DNA of 64,000 nt from Gordionus sp. m RMFG-2023 (Eukaryota; Nematomorpha; Gordioida; Chordodea; Parachordodidae): assembly GCF_954871325.1 (NCBI RefSeq), contig NC_088776.1, positions 15,748,052 through 15,812,051 on the forward strand, in the 5' to 3' direction. Below the pieces are notes generated by a model. That model searched no databases. It had not been told where the DNA came from and saw only the letters and a list, made by a program, of their open reading frames with translations. Position numbers and translations under genes: made by a program. Below, piece by piece: positions 60,598 to 64,000 of this stretch; the stretch's first letter is position 1; every line of letters begins with the position of its first letter.

Positions 60598-61271
60598 AAT
60601 TAAAACCCAATATTCAAAAGGAAAGAGATACTTATAAATTAAAAGAAATAAATTATATAATAAAATTTGAAACATTTGTGATTATAGAAAATAAGGAAAT
60701 AAACTTTAAAGAAAATAAGGAAATAATCATTAAAGAAAATAATGAAATAAAAACTTGTATAATTGATAAAAAATTAAATAAAACTGTGAAATATAAAACA
60801 ATTAAAAAAGTTTTTAAGAATATGATATGGAAATCATATATTAGATATGGAAGGCGAAATAAAATTCTTTTTAGAAAGAACAAATTAAAGATAATTTATT
60901 AATATTAAATTTTTATTATTTTTATTTTAAATTTTACTCCCTTGTTTTTCAATATAAACAACTTTTTAATATCATAAATTATCTTTAATTTGTTCTTTCT
61001 AAAAAGAATTTTATTTCGCCTTCCATATCTAATATATGATTTCCATATCATATTCTTAAAAACTTTTTTAATTGTTTTACATTTCACAGTTTTATTTTTT
61101 TATCAATTATACAAGTTTTTATTTCATTATTTTCTTTAATGATTATTTCCTTATTTTCTTTTAAGTTTATTTCCTTATTTTCTATAATCACAAATGTTTC
61201 AAATTTTATTATATAATTTATTTATTTTAATTTATAAGTATCTCTTTCCTTTTGAATATTGGGTTTTAATT
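60598..61271. repeat. Near-perfect palindrome, about 300-bp arms, 75-bp spacer
   Basis: The left arm 60598-60899 is the reverse complement of 60975-61271 with only a handful of differences (a few substitutions and one 4-bp gap). The arms start AATTAAAACCCAATATTC and end near AAAGATAATTTA. Open frames at 60678-60902 (plus) and 61087-60905 (minus) are mirror images. The high identity means the duplication is recent or the arms are kept alike by gene conversion. Confidence 0.93.
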
Positions 61272-61880
61272 TTTTGATACTAAAAGATTTACAATTATAA
61301 TGAAAATTTCTTTTATAATAATGTGTTTCCTTATCTAATGTGTTTCTATTTTTATAATAATTCTCATTATTAGATTTACTAAAATTTTTATTAGAACAAT
61401 TTTCTTTTATTTCTGTAGCCGATTTATAATTACATAAACACTTTAATGTATATAATGTTTCATCATAACTTGAATTTAACTCTCTTGGAAACACTGCTTT
61501 CATGACTAAATATAATTCATCTGGTAAATTACCTATTAAGCTTAGAGTATTCTTACTATCATGAAATTTTAAATAATCTTCTAACTTGTCAATGGACTTT
61601 GTTTTATTATTATTGTCCCATATAGGTTTATTCATAATTTAGAGATTTATCATTAAAAATTTTTAATTATCCTCACTCTTTCAAATAAATCATTTCTTAC
61701 GTGTTTTTAGAATGATATAAATATTACATTCCAGAACTTTTTTTATCTAGTTGTCTAAGTTCCAGTAGCTAAAATCATATTGTCTGTGGCATTATAGCCC
61801 AATTTTATTTAGTTCGTCTAATTTGATATATACCTCATCTGGTAGTCTTCTCGTAAAGGAACCTGCTTTTTCAATGTCCG
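61222..61880 (-). other. Fossil, possibly LTR-retroelement gag-like
   Basis: A minus-strand frame at 61635-61222 contains KLEDYLKF and LPDELYLVMKAVFP, a helix-rich pattern reminiscent of Gag regions of Ty3/Gypsy-like elements; further broken sequence of similar style extends to about 61880. It overlaps the right arm of the palindrome. The element is broken and much reduced. The family call is tentative, since no polymerase or LTR was seen. Confidence 0.3.
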
Positions 61881-64000
61881 AGATCTGAGTGTCCTTGAAG
61901 ATGTCTTCGAATCTACTCAAAAAAAGATCTCCATTGCCTGAGTATATTGGAAATTCAATTTTTATATTAACGTTTTTATTGGGAAACTGTTTAATATTTA
62001 TTTACGATTTCCTCGAATATGTAGGAACTGCCACCATAAAGTTTTCTAAAATAGATGATTGGTACGAGATTATTTATTTTATTTTATTTTAAATTAATAA
62101 TTTAATTTTATATAATATATTTTAAAATTTTACATTTTTCTATCAAACTAAAAAATCAGGTTTATATAACAATTTTAATATTAATATATAAAAATTTATA
62201 TAAAAAAAATCAATCTACACAATTTATAAAAAAATCAATTTATATCATCATAAAAAAAAAGGTTAGTATTAATCGGTCATATCAACAGTCACTAATGTTT
62301 ATTATATGGAAATCGATAATAAATTTATAAAATCAGTGCATTTCGAAGGTATAGTGTTTATAACACAATCATACTACTTTCTCTATTTGCGTAATTCATA
62401 ATCATATAAATTAACAATTATACATTATTAAATCCATATAAGAGTCAGCCATTACCAGATAATTCGTTCATCCCCATTGGCTATATGATTCTTTCAAAAT
62501 CCTAGTAGGCCACTCAATACATTTTTTTAAACTCATACAACTTACCGCTGGGAGAGGGGGAAACTAAAGATCTGAATCCGCCCGAAGTGGCAAGCGGGCG
62601 AGCGGGTTAAATTTTTTTAAAGAACGGGCGAGCGGTTGGGCCGGTTTATTTAAACTAATAGCGGGAATGGGGGTGAGTTAAAAAATTTACCTTTTATTTA
62701 TTATTTAAAATCATTTATGTAAATTTTTTAAAAAAATGCTGCATGAAATTTCAACATATTTCAATCGATATCTGAGGATGTGTTGATGTCGAAAACATGT
62801 AGCTTGGATCCACATGGATGAAAATCTGATTTTGCCCTTTTCTCCAAAAGTAAAGAGAATTCAATTAAAGGTATTAAATTATAAATGCAAGTTTGAAATA
62901 TATAGTATCCATGTCAAAATTAAACAACATCAAATGGGAATTGACTGTTACAGAAGAGAGCACCTTAAATGACATAACAAAATATTTACATCTTAAAGTA
63001 GCGATTTTTGTATAATTTAGAAAGATTTTAGACCACTTAGTTAAGTATAAGTTTACCATTCATAAACAATTAATTTAAATTACTTTTTTAAATTTATTAT
63101 TAATGGTTTCACTTTTTATTTAAATATCTCATTTAAGTAGAGGATATGCTATAAACGGACACAAGAAAAAGATCCAAGCTATCAAGATTAATCAGTGCTT
63201 CTTCTGAAAGAGGAATTAACATTGCTGGAAGATTTATTATACATAAAAAGAACTTATGTGAATCCAGAAAATGTGGATTCATTATTATTATGGCATTATA
63301 ATTATAAATAATATCAATATTAATTTTATATTTTTTACATAAATATTTTATTATATCAAATAAATTTCTTATCCGTAATTTAAATTGAATAATTTATTTT
63401 TGCTTAATATAACAATTTCCTAATTTATATAACTTTCTTTGTAGGGATGTAACGCTGAAATTGAAACTTTTTTTAAAATTATAAAAAAATTGAAAGAATG
63501 AGCTTATTTAAATATTATGGGCAGATTGGTTTAAATTTTTTTTTATATAATGGGCAGAAAAGTGAAAAAATTTAGACCAATGGGCGGGTAAAGAATTTTA
63601 TCATGGGCGGGCAGGTATATTTTTAAAAAGGTTGGGCTGGCTGGTTAAATTTTTTTTAAATATTGGAAGGGCGGGCTTGTAGGGAAAACAAATTTAGGAT
63701 GTTGGGGATTAGGATCCTAACATCCAGATCGGCCTTTGATCTGGTCCCACTTATAAAAAAATTCTGATTAGTTATTTCTTCCCGTGCTTATTTTTATTTT
63801 TCATTTTTTGAAATACATAATATCTTTAAATCATCTACATAAATGTTGGTTGAACAATTGGAAACACTAATTCTAAAATCTATGGCTATATATCATGTTT
63901 TATTATTGCTTACGAGTGCTTTAACCTGAATGTTTCATGTTTTATTAGTGTCTATGAGTGCTTTAACCCATCTAATAGCAAGAATAGAAGATTAATACTA
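61881..64000. other. A+T-rich DNA with GC-block element fragments
   Basis: No gene recognised. GC-block remnants occur at 62568-62690 (AGATCTGAATCCGCCCG, GGGCGAGCGGTTGGGCCGG) and 63520-63690 (AATGGGCGGG, GGGCGGGCAGG). TAGGGATGTAACGCTG at 63443 resembles a solo hAT terminus. Confidence 0.35.

Noticed and set aside
60678-61087. Lys/Ile-rich open frames of 74 and 60 codons on opposite strands
   Set aside because: They are mirror copies within the palindrome and show no recognisable host protein domain.

Overview
This window looks like nuclear DNA of an invertebrate animal. It is very A+T-rich, its genes are split by introns with GT..AG borders and the standard genetic code, and its non-coding part is packed with hAT-type DNA transposons, foldback elements and miniature inverted-repeat elements. 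I cannot name the species. The smallest intron is only 42 bp. No bacterial-type operon, CRISPR array, rRNA or tRNA was seen.

Three host genes are supported by exon-by-exon reading with matching splice phases. (1) 6727-21061, plus strand: nine exons (1822-1824 codons) of a DOCK-C guanine-nucleotide exchange factor of the DOCK6/7/8 (Zir) type, from just before the DHR-1 domain to the stop codon; the N-terminal part lies upstream, outside the window or unrecognised. (2) 25497-29287, plus strand: a complete UPF0598 (C8orf82-like) gene of three exons. (3) 29784-52917, minus strand: a complete 19-exon secretory-pathway Ca2+/Mn2+ P-type ATPase (SPCA/ATP2C1), about 1165 residues, longer than vertebrate SPCA1 because of inserted loops and a longer tail. 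Genes 2 and 3 are convergent, with about 0.5 kb between their stop codons.

Region by region: 1-4883 is a nest of foldback/TIR DNA elements; 5687-6219 looks like a pogo/Tigger-type element; 6727-21061 is DOCK, whose 5-kb intron holds a 2.6-kb hAT foldback element with a perfect 8-bp target duplication and 25-bp minisatellites in both arms; 21527-24770 holds two adjacent decayed hAT elements; 25497-29287 is UPF0598, whose large intron is mostly a TIR-bounded element; 29784-52917 is SPCA, whose introns carry hAT remnants, GC-block TIR elements and an inverted-repeat unit enclosing a retroelement-like fragment; 52918-56263 holds miniature elements; 56264-58391 is a 3'-truncated BED-finger hAT transposon with one in-frame stop; 60598-61271 is a nearly perfect 0.67-kb palindrome next to a fossil that may be LTR-retroelement-like; the rest is A+T-rich DNA without recognisable genes.

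The host genes do not form a pathway: DOCK acts on Rho-family GTPases at the cell cortex, SPCA loads the Golgi with Ca2+/Mn2+, and UPF0598 has no established function. I found no convincing new gene system. The most unusual structures are the minisatellite-armed hAT foldback element, the composite foldback at the left end, the long palindrome, the TIR unit with a retroelement-like cargo, and the expanded loop in the SPCA catalytic domain.
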